The position numbers were made by a program, and so were the translations under genes. The notes beneath the pieces are model-generated. The model saw nothing but the letters and a program-made list of their open reading frames with translations, did not search any database and had not been told where the DNA came from. A stretch of 64,000 nucleotides of DNA. It comes from Pandoraea oxalativorans. GTDB lineage: Bacteria; Pseudomonadota; Gammaproteobacteria; Burkholderiales; Burkholderiaceae. The stretch is from positions 4,650,001 to 4,714,000 of the forward strand of contig NZ_CP011253.3 of the NCBI RefSeq assembly GCF_000972785.3. Direction: 5' to 3'. Shown piece by piece: positions 43,209 to 51,924 of the stretch (positions are counted from its first letter, which is position 1; each line of letters opens with the position of its first letter).

Positions 43209-43379
43209 TCAGTGCCGAGGGTGACGGATGCGCGCCCACGCGTGCTCGAGACGCTTCACCGCTGGACTGTCCGGGTGACGTGTCCACCAGACACCCATCT
43301 CCCACACCATGCCCGCAAGCACGGCGATCACCACGAGTGCGCCGACGGTGTACCAGATCTCGCCGAATGAGCTTGACAT
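43209..43379 (-). CDS. Small single-helix membrane protein (56 aa)
   Basis: 56 residues: MSSSFGEIWYTVGALVVIAV-type N-terminus with one membrane helix (about 9-30, ending WEMGVWW), then a basic cytoplasmic tail (TRHPDSPAVKRLEHAWARIRHPRH). GGGAGG lies six bases before ATG 43379, strong support for a real gene. A 16-bp perfect hairpin abuts the ribosome binding site upstream. No family recognised. It is convergent with the GT2 gene. Confidence 0.7.
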   Translation of the reverse strand: MSSSFGEIWYTVGALVVIAVLAGMVWEMGVWWTRHPDSPAVKRLEHAWARIRHPRH

Positions 43380-43393
43380 AACGGCCTCCCGAA

Positions 43394-43434
43394 AATGCAA
43401 TCACGGACGACCGGCGGCCGTCCGTGATTGCATT
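43394..43434 (-). repeat. 16-bp perfect stem-loop directly upstream of the small membrane protein gene
   Basis: AATGCAATCACGGACG (43394-43409) and its exact complement (43419-43434) enclose nine bases. On the minus strand the stem is followed by TTTTCGGGAGG, so it ends only a few bases before the ribosome binding site of the 56-residue gene. It could be the terminator of the YeiH transcript or a translational control hairpin. A second hairpin (ACCCGGC/GCCGGGT, 43447-43466) lies just upstream. Confidence 0.8.
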
Positions 43435-43502
43435 CTAGGCGACGAAACCCGGCTTGCCCGCCGGGTCTGCCCTAGGGTCGGGGCGTCATCCTTCCCTCGC
43501 CC

Positions 43503-44555
43503 TCAGAGTTGCCCCATCGTCAGTTGCACGACGAGGCTGCTCACCGACACCGCCACCCAGACACCCAGTCCGAGCAGGATCGGACGCGCGCCGGTCGAGG
43601 CCATGCGGCGCAGATTCGACGACAGGCCGATAGCGGTGAGCGCCACGACGATCAGGAATTCGGCAGCGTCGTGAATCCACGGTTGCAGCGCCGCAGGCAC
43701 GAGGCCTGCCGTGCGGATGCCCGAGGCGATCAGAAAGCCGAGAATGAACCACGGGAAGATGCGGGCGAGGCTGAAGTTACCGGCACCGGCGCGCTTGGCG
43801 CGATAAGCCACGATAGCGGCCAGCGTCAGACAGATCGGGATGATCAGCGTGGCACGGGTCAGCTTGACGATCGTGGCGTAGTCGCCAGCCTCCTTGCTAT
43901 AGCTGTAACCGGCCGCCACCACCGACGACGTGTCGTTGATCGCCGTGCCAGCCCACATGCCGAAGCCCAGATCCGAGAGATGCAGCGCGTGACCGAGCAC
44001 CGGGAACAGCAGCACGGCGGCGATATTGAACAGGAAGATGGTCGAGATCGCGAACGCCGTTTCGTGATCGTCCGGCTTCACGATGGGTGTGACGGCGGCA
44101 ATCGCCGAACCGCCGCAAATGGCCGTGCCCACGCCGATAAGCAGCTTGAGCTTGTCGGGCACGCCCAGCACTCGGCCCAGCCCCCAGGCCGACAGACCGG
44201 CTGCGGTGATCGTCACAGCAGTCACGGCGAGCGATTCGAGCCCCGTATGCGCCACCTGCGACAGGGAGAGACCGAAGCCGAGCGCGATGATCGACCACTG
44301 AAGCACGTACTTCGCTGCGAACTTGATGCCGGACTCGTAACGCGCGCCCGGGGCGAAGATATTGCGCACGAAAATGCCAAGCAGAATACCGAACACCGGA
44401 CCGCCAACGAGCGGCATCTGACGCCCCAGCAACAACGCCACGAACGCAATCGCCGTGCAGAGAACGAGGCCCGCCCAGGGATTGTGCCGATCCGGCACCA
44501 GCGTGTCGTGACGGCTGGCCGAAGCGGACGTTGCAGCGTGGGTTTTTGTTGTCAT
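43503..44555 (-). CDS. yeiH: YeiH/PSE family putative sulfate exporter
   Basis: 350 residues, about ten membrane helices, UPF0324/Cons_hypoth698 family. Hallmarks: GPVFGILLGIFVRNIF, LQWSIIALGFGLSLSQV, LLIGVGTAICGGSAIAAVTPIV, and GMWAGTAINDTSSVVAAGYSYS. Members have been linked to export of sulfite-derived or sulfonate-derived anions; the true substrate here is not shown. AAGGAG (44564-44569) is eight bases from ATG 44555, which is preferred over the in-frame GTG at 44564. The gene is divergent from the isomerase gene, with an inverted repeat ATCGGA-N17-TCCGAT (44620-44648) between them. Confidence 0.88.
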   Translation of the reverse strand: MTTKTHAATSASASRHDTLVPDRHNPWAGLVLCTAIAFVALLLGRQMPLVGGPVFGILLGIFVRNIFAPGARYESGIKFAAKYVLQWSIIALGFGLSLSQVAHTGLESLAVTAVTITAAGLSAWGLGRVLGVPDKLKLLIGVGTAICGGSAIAAVTPIVKPDDHETAFAISTIFLFNIAAVLLFPVLGHALHLSDLGFGMWAGTAINDTSSVVAAGYSYSKEAGDYATIVKLTRATLIIPICLTLAAIVAYRAKRAGAGNFSLARIFPWFILGFLIASGIRTAGLVPAALQPWIHDAAEFLIVVALTAIGLSSNLRRMASTGARPILLGLGVWVAVSVSSLVVQLTMGQL

Positions 44556-44619
44556 GTCGGGCACTCCTTGCGAATGAGTGCCAGTCTAAAAACTCCGCCA
44601 CAATAATGAAAATCGTTAT

Positions 44620-44648
44620 ATCGGATACAAAACATCCAAATTTCCGAT
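44620..44648. promoter_or_regulatory. Inverted repeat upstream of yeiH; candidate operator
   Basis: ATCGGA (44620-44625) and TCCGAT (44643-44648) are inverted copies in an AT-rich stretch about 70 bp upstream of the yeiH start. YeiH genes are often controlled by a neighbouring LysR protein, but none is adjacent here. Confidence 0.3.
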
Positions 44649-44776
44649 GAATCTTCTGAGCGATGATAAGCCGCTGATTCCATGAGGGTTTTAGCGTCGT
44701 ACGCGCGCTCCCGCTACACTGTCCGGAGCGTCAAGTCGGACGCACCGAGAAAAATTTCTACAGGAGACCGCACCCC

Positions 44777-45475
44777 ATGTCGCAGACTGCCGACACCCCC
44801 GCCCCTCATGCGCCTCATGCCCCTCACGCCCCTCGCGCCCGTCACGCCCAGTGGTATTTCGACTTCGCTTCCCCGTTCGCGTACCTGCAATTCGAGCGCT
44901 TCGATACGCTGCCGCGCACGCTCGACATCGAACTCAAACCCATCGTGCTGGGCGCCATCCTCGTGCACTTACAGACGCAGGGACCGGCCGAAACGCCGCA
45001 CAAGCGCATCTTTACCTATCGCATGGCGCAGTTTCGCGCCGAGCAGGACGGCATTGCGTACCGGATGCCGCCGGTGCACCCGTTCCATCCGGTTCGCGTG
45101 TTGCGTCTGGCAGTGGCGTTGGGGGCGACGCACGATGTCGTGCGCACGATCTTCCGCTTCATCTGGGCGCAGGGGCGCGACGTGACCGACCCGCAGGGCT
45201 GGGCCGATCTGAGCGAGCGTCTGGGCCTGTCGGCCGACGACGCGCTTGCGCGTGCGGAATCGCCCGAGGTCAAAGCGGCGCTTCGCGAGAACACCGAAGG
45301 GGCGATTGCCGCCGGGGTGTTCGGCGTGCCGACGTTTGCTTATGACGGATCGTTGTATTGGGGGGACGATGCGACGGCGATGTTCCGCCACTGCCTCGCG
45401 CATCCGGAATGGCTGCAGTCGCCGGACGTCAGCCGACTGCAACAGGTGAGGGTCGGTGTGAAACGCGAGCGTTGA
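44777..45475 (+). CDS. 2-hydroxychromene-2-carboxylate isomerase, DsbA-like fold
   Basis: 232 residues. Core motif QWYFDFASPFAYLQFERF (the SPF/SPY segment near residue 32 that replaces the CXXC of DsbA), then PHKRIFTYRMAQFRAEQDGIAYRMPPVHPFHP and EGAIAAGVFGVPTFAYDGSLYWGDDATAMF. This is the HCCA isomerase/kappa-GST family, which uses glutathione for cis-trans isomerisation in aromatic degradation. Start ATG 44777 follows AGGAG. The N-terminus contains a His-Ala-Pro repeat (APHAPHAPHAP) not usual for the family. No other naphthalene-pathway gene is nearby, so the substrate may differ. Confidence 0.87.
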   Translation: MSQTADTPAPHAPHAPHAPRARHAQWYFDFASPFAYLQFERFDTLPRTLDIELKPIVLGAILVHLQTQGPAETPHKRIFTYRMAQFRAEQDGIAYRMPPVHPFHPVRVLRLAVALGATHDVVRTIFRFIWAQGRDVTDPQGWADLSERLGLSADDALARAESPEVKAALRENTEGAIAAGVFGVPTFAYDGSLYWGDDATAMFRHCLAHPEWLQSPDVSRLQQVRVGVKRER

Positions 45476-45501
45476 TCGCGACGGTAGTGCGCTGACAGAC
45501 G

Positions 45502-46803
45502 TCAGCGCGCAGCGCCGGACGATTGCGTCTTCGCACCGCTACCAAGAATCAGCGGCAGCGACACGGCGTCCGCCATCGCGGCGTAACCGGCGTCGCTCGG
45601 ATGCGTGCCGTCGCCGCTATCGAGACGCGGCAGCATACGTGTCGGTTGCGACGGATCGCGCAATGCCGCGTCGAAATCGATCACACCATCGAAAGCGCCG
45701 CTGGTACGTACCCATTGATTGACGGCCTCACGCACGGCTTCGCGCTCGGGCGGCAGTTTGCCCGGCGGTATCGTGGTGCCGAGGATGCGCACATTACGGG
45801 CGTGCGCCGCCGCAATCAGCGACTGATAGCCCGCGATCATCTCGGGCGCGCTCACGATCACATGCGGCACGTCGCAATCGAGCCCGCCGTGCGGCGGCAT
45901 GTAACCGAAATTGATGTCGTTGATACCGATCTGCACGACGACCGTCGTCACGCCGGGTTGCTCCAGCGCATCGCGACGAAAGCGCGTCACCAGTCGCTCG
46001 CCGTAGCAGGCCGAGTCGTGCAGCAGACGATTGCCGCTGATGCCAAGATTGAGCACGGCGATATCGCGTCGCCCGGCGGCTTCCAGACGACGCGCCAACG
46101 CATCCGGCCAGCGACGATTGGCGTTCAGCGTGCTGCGCATGCCGTCCGTGATCGAATCGCCAATGGCGACGACGGCGTGCGACGGCGCATCCGGCACGAC
46201 GCTCAATCCGGCCAACCACAACGTATTCGTGAACCGCGCGGGGAACGACGCCGCCTGCGCGTTATCGACGAAGTCCCCCGCGCCGCTCAGAAAGGCAGTT
46301 TGCTGCGCGATCTTGTGCCACGTGGTGGGTGTCCTGGATGCTGGTGTGAAGAGACTGATGGCCAGCGGCGTTCCGGCGCGCACGGTGAACGGCAACGGGT
46401 CGCTTTCGAGCGATGCGCCCGGCGCAATGCGCGCCGACGCTTGCCCGCCGAACGTCAGACCTCGCACCGTGCCCGCGTCGATGGCCGCACCGCGTGTGGA
46501 CACGGCAAGGCTTGCGCGTTCGATGATCAGAGGTTGTGTGCCGTAGGCGTTCGAGAACCGCACGCGGACATCGTTGCCGGACAGCGTCGGATAAACGATC
46601 TGGCGAACGGTGCGCCCGCCTGCGGCCGGTGCCCGGTTGAACGAAGGCGCAGCCGGATGCTGCGCGACGGCTTGCGGCGCCGTCGCCCAAGCCCCGACGC
46701 GTGCGTTCGGCGCATTCGATGCACTCTGCGCAAATGCCGTCGCGCACACACCGGCGAGAGTGGTCGCGAACACGGTCAGCGCGACGCGTATGGCGCGTTG
46801 CAT
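45502..46803 (-). CDS. Secreted SGNH/GDSL hydrolase
   Basis: 433 residues. A signal peptide (RAIRVALTVFATTLAGVCATAFAQ) precedes an N-terminal beta-rich domain (VRQIVYPTLSGNDVRVRFSNAYG, about 60-190). The SGNH domain follows with block I VVAIGDSITDG (Ser nucleophile), block II GISGNRLLHD, block III VVQIGINDINFG and block V DGTHPSDAGY (Asp/His). This two-domain layout matches secreted GDSL-lipase/acylhydrolase-like proteins. It probably acts on esters or acetylated glycans outside the cytoplasm. It lies downstream of yfiB on the same strand, 135 bp away. Confidence 0.87.
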   Translation of the reverse strand: MQRAIRVALTVFATTLAGVCATAFAQSASNAPNARVGAWATAPQAVAQHPAAPSFNRAPAAGGRTVRQIVYPTLSGNDVRVRFSNAYGTQPLIIERASLAVSTRGAAIDAGTVRGLTFGGQASARIAPGASLESDPLPFTVRAGTPLAISLFTPASRTPTTWHKIAQQTAFLSGAGDFVDNAQAASFPARFTNTLWLAGLSVVPDAPSHAVVAIGDSITDGMRSTLNANRRWPDALARRLEAAGRRDIAVLNLGISGNRLLHDSACYGERLVTRFRRDALEQPGVTTVVVQIGINDINFGYMPPHGGLDCDVPHVIVSAPEMIAGYQSLIAAAHARNVRILGTTIPPGKLPPEREAVREAVNQWVRTSGAFDGVIDFDAALRDPSQPTRMLPRLDSGDGTHPSDAGYAAMADAVSLPLILGSGAKTQSSGAAR

Positions 46804-46938
46804 TCGGGGCGAGCCCTCGGCAGCGGGAAACCGGTCGTTCGTAAACGTAGACAACGTCGGGAGCATGAAAACAGCGTAGGCCAACATGGGGGATTCAGGC
46901 AGCAACCGCCATTGTGCCTGATTGCGGCCGTTGGCAAG

Positions 46939-47568
46939 TCAGCGCGTCGAGATCACGATGGCGACGCGCCGGTTCTGCGCACGTCCTGCCAGGGTGCTGT
47001 TATCGGCGACCGGATTACGCTTGCCCGCCCCGATCGTCTGGATGCCTGCGCGCCTGACGCCCGCCTCGGCCAGCACACCGGCCACGGCGTCGGCACGGCG
47101 CGCCGAAAGCTGCTCGTTGTATGTGTCGCTGCCGACCGAGTCGGTGTAACCGTAGACGCGAACGGCGTCGAGTCCGACCTTCACCAGCGTGTGCCCGATG
47201 CGTGTGACCGTCTCGCGCGCAGGGTCGCGCACCACGAACTTGTCGGTGTCGAAGAGCACCGTATCCGACAGCCCGAACTCCCAGCCTTCGTCCGTCTGCG
47301 TGAAGCCCTCCGACTTGAGCGCTGCGATCTGCTCAGGCGTCAGGCCGTGCACCGGCGTGGTCTGGCAACCGGCGAGCGCACCGAAGCCAAGCAGCACCAA
47401 CAGCCCGAGCGCGCGACGCAGGCGCGTCCGGTATTGCGAGAAAGTGCGGTTCAGCGCGGCGGCGAAGTGGCCACCAAAGTCGCCACGACGGGCGGATGAA
47501 TGTTGTGAGCTGCCCGTGCCGACGGCGTCGGCAGTATTAGCAGCGATAGCAGCGAAGTCCAAAGCCAA
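46939..47568 (-). CDS. yfiB: OmpA-like lipoprotein, YfiB
   Basis: About 209 residues. The signal segment LRRALGLLVLLGFGALAGC ends in lipobox LAGC, so this is an outer-membrane lipoprotein. The C-terminal OmpA domain binds peptidoglycan (DTVLFDTDKFVVRD; VYGYTDSVGSDTYNEQLSARRADAVAGVL; GAGKRNPVADNSTLAGRAQNRRVAIVI). In the YfiBNR system, YfiB sequesters periplasmic YfiR in response to envelope stress, releasing the cyclase YfiN. Start is uncertain: no ATG is available; TTG at 47568 or 47562 is assumed, which leaves an unusually long N-terminus before the hydrophobic segment. Confidence 0.83.
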   Translation of the reverse strand: MALDFAAIAANTADAVGTGSSQHSSARRGDFGGHFAAALNRTFSQYRTRLRRALGLLVLLGFGALAGCQTTPVHGLTPEQIAALKSEGFTQTDEGWEFGLSDTVLFDTDKFVVRDPARETVTRIGHTLVKVGLDAVRVYGYTDSVGSDTYNEQLSARRADAVAGVLAEAGVRRAGIQTIGAGKRNPVADNSTLAGRAQNRRVAIVISTR

Positions 47569-47639
47569 TCCCCATTGCGGTGTGAAATCCGGTCGTCATT
47601 TATCTTTATGTTTTTACAGCTTAGGTCCTGCTTGCCGCC

Positions 47640-49058
47640 TTAACCCTTGGGGCTTTCCGCGACATGCCAGGTGCCGTCACCGGCACGCTTGGCCTGATAC
47701 ATCGCCGAATCCGCCGCGCGCAGCAGCGCGACCGCGTCATCGGCGTGTGTCGGGTACAACGCCACGCCGATACTCATCGACGTGACCAGTTCGCTGCCGT
47801 CAGGCAGTGCAATAGGCCGTTCCATCGAGGCGAGCAGATTCTGGGCGAGACGCACGGCGTTGGACGTCTGCCGCACGCCGGGCAGCATCACCGCGAACTC
47901 GTCGCCGCCCAGACGTGCCACCAGATCGCCCTCCCGCAGCGGCTGGCGCAGACGCTCGGCAATCGCGACGAGCACTGCGTCGCCGGCGTCGTGGCCGAGC
48001 TGATCGTTGATGTCTTTGAAGCGGTTGCTGTCGAGGTACAACAGCGCGACGTGTGTGCCCGACGCCCGCGCCTCGTCGAGCGCCTGCACCAGTCGCGACT
48101 CGAAATACGCGCGATTCGGCAAGCCGGTCAGCGGGTCGTGATTCGCCTGATGGGCGAGCGTCGCATTCTGCGCGCGCAAATGGTTCTGCCAGCCTTCGAA
48201 CTCATCGAGCAGCGCGTTGAAGTCGTCGCCCAGCTCCTTGAGTTCGGCAATTGGCGTGGCAGCCACGCGCTGATGGAACGCCCGCTCGCGACGCACCGCA
48301 TGCGCCACTTCCGCCAGCGCACGCAACGGTTTGACGATATCGCGATGCATCCGCTTGGCGAGCACGTTCGCAACGCCGAACGTGATGGCCAGACACGCGA
48401 GCACGCCACCGATCCCGCTCATGAGAAACACGAAGAACTGATTGCCCTGTCCCTGGACTTCGATCGTGCCGACGACCTTGTCTTCGTGACGGATCGGCAA
48501 CGTGACCGGACCGGGCATGGCGATGTCGGCGACGGTTCGCTCGATACGCGCCAGCGTGCCGCCGTCGGGACGCCGCCACATCGCAAACTGCGCGCGGCGC
48601 GCATCGAGCACACGCACCTGAACCACGTCTTCGTCTTTGGCGATGAGCGCAATCGCTTCCTGCGCCGCGACCTTGTCGCCAAACACGACCGCCGCTTCGG
48701 CGGTATAGGCCAGCGAGCGCCCGATCAGCAGCAGATTATTCTCTGCGTAGGCGCGCAACGCGATCCACGCGACGCCAGAGAGCAAAAGCGCGGCGAGGAC
48801 CACGGCGGAGACCGCGAGACGCAGATGCGTGCGTCGCAGCACGCGCTGCAAGGAAGGCCGTCGCGGGCGCACGGGTGACGTGGCGCGCGGCGTCGACGTT
48901 GCGGTGGCGGTACCCGGCGACGGCTCAGGCGTCGGCGTCGATTCATGCGCCGCTGCGCCGGTCGCCGCGTCCGTCGCGGCCTGCGGTGACAGCAGTCCGG
49001 CCACGGGTATCCCCGGTCCGGACGGCGGTGGATGGGCTGGGGGGAATTGGGTTGTCAT
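47640..49058 (-). CDS. yfiN: Membrane diguanylate cyclase, YfiN/TpbB
   Basis: 472 residues. After an unusually long Pro/Thr/Ala-rich N-terminus (1-70) come TM1 (about 80-102), a periplasmic CHASE8-type domain (105-205), TM2 (207-230), a HAMP segment and a GGDEF domain. The active site is intact: GGDEF at 384-388 and YLDSNRFKDIND near 341-352. The product-inhibition I-site RxxD (REGD, 375-378) lies exactly five residues before it. It makes c-di-GMP from two GTP. The ATG overlaps the yfiR stop (ATGA), and yfiB follows 71 bp later, giving the operon yfiR-yfiN-yfiB. Confidence 0.9.
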   Translation of the reverse strand: MTTQFPPAHPPPSGPGIPVAGLLSPQAATDAATGAAAHESTPTPEPSPGTATATSTPRATSPVRPRRPSLQRVLRRTHLRLAVSAVVLAALLLSGVAWIALRAYAENNLLLIGRSLAYTAEAAVVFGDKVAAQEAIALIAKDEDVVQVRVLDARRAQFAMWRRPDGGTLARIERTVADIAMPGPVTLPIRHEDKVVGTIEVQGQGNQFFVFLMSGIGGVLACLAITFGVANVLAKRMHRDIVKPLRALAEVAHAVRRERAFHQRVAATPIAELKELGDDFNALLDEFEGWQNHLRAQNATLAHQANHDPLTGLPNRAYFESRLVQALDEARASGTHVALLYLDSNRFKDINDQLGHDAGDAVLVAIAERLRQPLREGDLVARLGGDEFAVMLPGVRQTSNAVRLAQNLLASMERPIALPDGSELVTSMSIGVALYPTHADDAVALLRAADSAMYQAKRAGDGTWHVAESPKG

Positions 49059-49741
49059 GGCGTTGCCGGCTTTCGCGCCAGCTTCAGCACGTTCGGGTGG
49101 ACACGCACGCCGCTGCGCGCGACGGTGTCGAGGTTGATATCGAAGGTCACCCGGTCGGCATCGACGTTCAGGCAGAACATCGTGCCGATGGTGCACGAAT
49201 CGTTGCGTTCGCTGATCGTGAGCACGGGATGACCGGCGAGGTTGGCCAGCACCTGGCGACGCTCGGTGTCGCTCGTCGCGCCGAGGTACAACACGTCGCA
49301 CAACGAACCGATGGCCGGCTCCAGAGGCGCGATGCGCTGCGCTTGCACCGGTGGCGCGCTGCCTGACGGCTGCGCCGCCAGCAGGTCGCGCGCGTAGTCG
49401 GTGTTGCCCGCCACGCACAGACGCACTTTCGCGGGCGGCGTCGGCCAGCGGGTGAAACTGATGATGCCGAGAACGACCTGGCGAACGTTGGCGTCGCGCA
49501 CGCCGACGGAAGTGGCGCCGGCGTTGCCTGCCGTGCTTGCAGTGCTTGCGGCCGACGACTGCGCCGCTGCCTGCCCTGCCATTCCCACCAGCCCCACCAG
49601 TCCGGACACGAGAACGCTCAGGCACATCAGGCACCGCCGCAACGGACACAGCCACGAGCGCGCGCGCACAGACCGGCCTGCGCCGCATGCCTGCCGCAAG
49701 CCCCGTGTCACCCCGGTCGTCTTTGTCCGGACGCTATGCAA
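49055..49741 (-). CDS. yfiR: YfiR-like periplasmic repressor (DUF4154)
   Basis: About 228 residues with a signal peptide (CLMCLSVLVSGLVGLVGMAGQAAAQ) and a DUF4154/YfiR domain (VRQVVLGIISFTRWPTPPAKVRLCVAGNTDYARDLL...LCDVLYLGATSDTERRQVLANLAGHPVLTIS). Conserved cysteines are present, including a close pair in DSCTIGTMFCL, as in YfiR where disulfides report periplasmic redox. YfiR binds and represses YfiN. Translation probably starts at TTG 49741, which follows GAGGGAAGG; ATG 49627 inside the signal peptide is the alternative. First gene of the yfiRNB operon. Confidence 0.85.
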   Translation of the reverse strand: MHSVRTKTTGVTRGLRQACGAGRSVRARSWLCPLRRCLMCLSVLVSGLVGLVGMAGQAAAQSSAASTASTAGNAGATSVGVRDANVRQVVLGIISFTRWPTPPAKVRLCVAGNTDYARDLLAAQPSGSAPPVQAQRIAPLEPAIGSLCDVLYLGATSDTERRQVLANLAGHPVLTISERNDSCTIGTMFCLNVDADRVTFDINLDTVARSGVRVHPNVLKLARKPATP

Positions 49742-50160
49742 CGTCGCCTTCCCTCAGTACCCAAATGTTCGCGGTCGTCCGCTTGCTCGTCGAAGTGCAC
49801 TGTCGGCACCACCGCGAGATCGACGCCATTTCGGTGTCGTCCCGGCGCAAACAGGTCGCATGATACCGAACGGCTTCCCGCGAAGCCATACGGACCGGGT
49901 GCGGCAACGCACTTCTACAACGATGACGCCAGCCCACAGCATGCGCGCGCCGCGGCCTTTTCGGACCCCCTTCCGACCCCGCGTTTTCCCTTGCACGAGG
50001 ACGCTTGCATCGTGGCAGAATGACGCTCATAACCAATTGAAAAACAAGAGGAATCGGGCGACCGGATCGCTCGATTTTCGAGATAAAAAATCGCGACGCC
50101 AGGGAGGTGTTGCATGACTTTCCTGAATCCCGGCCGGAACGCCTTTCCGGAGGTACGGAC
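49742..50160. other. Divergent intergenic region between yfiRNB and the PAS-GGDEF-EAL gene
   Basis: 419 bp separating two c-di-GMP loci transcribed in opposite directions. It holds the ribosome binding site GGAGG (50149-50153) and AT-rich stretches near 50020-50100. No promoter boxes or gene stand out; in-frame extension of the EAL gene upstream to GTG 50107 is possible but less likely. Confidence 0.55.
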
Positions 50161-51882
50161 GTGAACGATCCTGTACCTCGTCCGGTGCCCGACGTCCAGG
50201 GCGAACTCAGCCGTGCCGCGCTCGACAGCGCGCCGTATGCGATGTTCGTCTGTACCGACGACGGCATGCTCGAACGCATGAACGCGGCGTTCACGCGCCT
50301 GACCGGCTATACGCCCGACGACCTGCTGGGCAAACGCAGCTTCCTCTCCCTGCTCGATCCCTCGGAACTGGCACGCCGCCGCCTGCCGGCGCTGGCCAGT
50401 CTGTCGGCGCATGAAGCCGTGCCGTATGACGACGAGTGGCACCTGCTCACGCACGTCCGTAGCTGGCTGCCGATCCGTCTCGCGCTCTCCTGCGTCGAAC
50501 ACGCACCGGGCGAGCGTCGCTGGGTCGGCATCGCGCTCGATCTGTCGCAGCAAGTGCAGGTGGCGTCGCGGCTCTGGTATGTCACACATCACGACCCGGT
50601 CACGAGCCTGCCCAATCAGACCCTGCTCGACGAACGTCTTGAACTGGCGATCCATCGCTGCGCGGTTCAGCAGGTCGGGCTTACGGTGATGCTGATCGAA
50701 CTCGATCACCTGCGCAAACTGCGCAGCACCTTCGGTCCGCCCGCCGCCGAGCTGGCGCTGCGCATCGCGGCCGAGCGGCTGCGCGAGGCCAGCGGTCCGG
50801 AAGACGCCCTCGCCTGTCTGGGCGGCAGCCAGTTCGTGATCGTCACCAATGAAACCGGAGACGGCGCGCGCCTGCTCGCCGCACGTATTCAGGCGCGACT
50901 AGCACAGTGGGTGGACGTCGATCAGAACTCCGTCGCGCTCGATGCGAGCATCGGCGCGGTCAGCTATCCGGATCACGGCAATACCCCCGAGACACTGCTG
51001 CGGCGCGCCCACGTGGCGCTTGGCATCGCCAGCGCCGCCGGCGGCGGATTGCGCTTTTTCAGCAGCGAGATGGATTCGCAGGCGCGACGCCGCAACGAAC
51101 TGGAAACGCTGCTGCGCGTGGCCGTGCACGAGGCGTCGCATTCGCAACTGCACCTCGTCTATCAACCACAGGTCACGCTTTCGACGGGCGAGATCCGCAG
51201 CGCGGAGACACTGCTGCGCTGGCGTCATCCGTCTCTCGGCGCGGTCGGCCCGGCGGAATTCGTGCCGATTGCCGAGACGTCCGGGCTGATTTTGCCGCTG
51301 GGCGAGTGGGTGATGCAGACCGCCTGCCGGGAGGCGAGCCGGTTGCTGCGACGCTGCGGCCAGTTGCCGCGCATCTCCGTGAACGTCTCCGCGCAGCAGT
51401 TCGCGCGGCAGGACGTCGTCGGCATGATCGAGCGGGCGCTCAACGCCCATGCGCTGGAGCCGCGCCATCTGGAAATAGAGATCACCGAGACGGTCTTGCT
51501 GGGCGACTCCAGCGCCGCCGTCGGCTGTCTGCGCTCGCTGCACGACATGGGCGTGGAGATTGCCGTGGACGACTTCGGCACGGGTTACGCGAGTCTTGCC
51601 TATCTCACGCGTTTTCCGGTGCATCGCCTGAAGATCGATCAGAGCTTCGTGCGCGACATGCTCACGCACGCACCGAGCCATGCCATCGTGAGCGCCGTCG
51701 TCGCCATGGCGCATTCGCTGGGCCTGCGTGTGACGGCCGAAGGCGTCGAGACACAGGGGCAGGCGCAGCGGCTCACCGAACTCGGCTGCGACGAGGCGCA
51801 AGGCTACTGGTTCGCTCGGCCAGTCGACGCACAGGGCTTCTATCACATGGTGGCACCGCTGGGCAGCGGTGCGCGGCGTTAA
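50161..51882 (+). CDS. PAS-GGDEF-EAL protein, probable c-di-GMP phosphodiesterase
   Basis: 573 residues from GTG 50161, seven bases after GGAGG. A PAS domain (about 15-130: YAMFVCTDDGMLERMNAAFTRLTGYTPDDLLGKR) precedes a GGDEF domain whose signature is degraded to GGSQF (221-225), so cyclase activity is unlikely. The EAL domain has ETL in place of EAL (349-351), keeping the Glu, plus NVSAQQF, EITET (440-444), DDFGTGYAS (470-478), KIDQSF (491-496) and EGVET (527-531). It therefore probably hydrolyses c-di-GMP, with PAS and the dead GGDEF as regulatory inputs. It is divergent from yfiRNB and may balance that operon. Confidence 0.88.
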   Translation: MNDPVPRPVPDVQGELSRAALDSAPYAMFVCTDDGMLERMNAAFTRLTGYTPDDLLGKRSFLSLLDPSELARRRLPALASLSAHEAVPYDDEWHLLTHVRSWLPIRLALSCVEHAPGERRWVGIALDLSQQVQVASRLWYVTHHDPVTSLPNQTLLDERLELAIHRCAVQQVGLTVMLIELDHLRKLRSTFGPPAAELALRIAAERLREASGPEDALACLGGSQFVIVTNETGDGARLLAARIQARLAQWVDVDQNSVALDASIGAVSYPDHGNTPETLLRRAHVALGIASAAGGGLRFFSSEMDSQARRRNELETLLRVAVHEASHSQLHLVYQPQVTLSTGEIRSAETLLRWRHPSLGAVGPAEFVPIAETSGLILPLGEWVMQTACREASRLLRRCGQLPRISVNVSAQQFARQDVVGMIERALNAHALEPRHLEIEITETVLLGDSSAAVGCLRSLHDMGVEIAVDDFGTGYASLAYLTRFPVHRLKIDQSFVRDMLTHAPSHAIVSAVVAMAHSLGLRVTAEGVETQGQAQRLTELGCDEAQGYWFARPVDAQGFYHMVAPLGSGARR

Positions 51883-51924
51883 GCGTCGTTAGGCGTCGTT
51901 AGGCGTCGTTAGGCGTCGTTAGGC
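51876..51924. repeat. 10-bp tandem repeat at the end of the EAL gene
   Basis: Units of AGGCGTCGTT (first copy AAGCGTCGTT) repeat about 4.5 times, starting within the last codons of the EAL gene and including its TAA stop. The repeat could vary by slippage but all copies lie at or after the stop codon. Confidence 0.85.

Noticed and set aside
45523..47499. Long plus-strand open frame across the GDSL hydrolase and yfiB
   Set aside because: It spans two real minus-strand genes and has shadow-type composition.
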